In this document: piece by piece, positions 6,084 through 6,268 of the stretch
Layout of the letters: each line of letters opens with the position of its first letter
Numbering within the stretch: position 1 is the stretch's first letter
DNA from: Candidatus Glassiibacteriota bacterium
Lineage (GTDB): Bacteria; Gemmatimonadota; Glassbacteria; GWA2-58-10
DNA: 6,268 nucleotides
Reading direction: 5' to 3'
Assembly: GCA_016934095.1 (NCBI GenBank)
Contig: JAFGTO010000115.1
Coordinates: forward strand, 1-6,268
Notes under the pieces: model-generated
What the model was told of the DNA's origin: nothing
The model's database searches: none
What the model saw: only the letters and a program-made list of their open reading frames with translations
Made by a program: the position numbers and the translations under genes

Positions 6084-6211
6084 TAACTATCCCCATCAGC
6101 CCTGTATCGATCGGGAAGTGTACCTGTACTGGCGGCGTGGAGCCGGCGGCATGGTTCATAAACACATAAATTTGAACCGTACGGCAACAATACGGAAAGG
6201 AGCGAGCATAG

Positions 6212-6268
6212 ATGAGTGAGCGTCCCGGAGCAGTTACTTTCAAAGGCACGCCGCTGACACTCCTCGGC
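6212..6268 (+). CDS. tpx: Thiol peroxidase (Tpx-type peroxiredoxin), N-terminus only
   Basis: Nineteen codons are present before the window ends. The peptide MSERPGAVTFKGTPLTLLG is the characteristic start of atypical two-cysteine thiol peroxidases, in which a V-T-F-K-G-x-P-L-T-L-L-G beta hairpin precedes the thioredoxin fold. These enzymes reduce hydrogen peroxide and alkyl hydroperoxides using thioredoxin; the catalytic cysteines lie beyond the edge and cannot be checked. AAGGAG (6197-6202) sits nine bases before the ATG and supports this start. It has its own promoter, so it is likely a separate unit from mutM. Confidence 0.85.
   Translation, partial: MSERPGAVTFKGTPLTLLG

Noticed and set aside
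6034..6219. 61-codon open frame before tpx, beginning with TTG
   Set aside because: No ribosome binding site, covers the tpx promoter, overlaps the tpx start and shows no protein motif.

Overview
The window is a G+C-rich bacterial segment with all supported genes on the + strand. The gene set points to an anaerobe or microaerophile that must cope with oxygen: a flavodiiron oxygen/NO reductase, a ferritin-like di-iron protein, a three-domain NifU with NifS for Fe-S cluster assembly, an 8-oxoguanine glycosylase and a thiol peroxidase. The style resembles deltaproteobacteria or related anaerobic phyla, but the sequence alone does not fix the taxon.

Layout. Bases 3-134 are the tail of an unrecognised gene, followed by a possible terminator hairpin that overlaps a plausible promoter. 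Genes 1 and 2 form a tight pair: a cytochrome b5-like/DUF2231 four-helix membrane protein (235-939) and, 15 bp later, an internally duplicated ferritin-like protein (955-1476). A 181-bp gap holds a good Fur-box match (15 of 19 bases) and a short palindrome. The flavodiiron gene fprA follows (1658-2854). A 235-bp gap then carries the AT-rich promoter region of the Fe-S operon, with two candidate promoters and two inverted repeats. nifU (3090-3947) and nifS (3944-5107) overlap by 4 bp, and mutM/fpg (5145-5957) follows after 37 bp, probably on the same transcript. A 254-bp gap with a sigma70-like promoter leads into the start of tpx (6212-6268), cut by the window edge.

How the genes fit together (inference). 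FprA would remove O2 or NO. The ferritin-like protein would bind or oxidise ferrous iron. NifU/NifS would build and repair Fe-S clusters. MutM would excise oxidised guanine, and Tpx would reduce peroxides. The membrane b5/DUF2231 protein is the least understood member and may be the redox partner of the ferritin-like protein. No gap exceeds 300 bp, and I saw no tRNA, rRNA, CRISPR array or insertion sequence.
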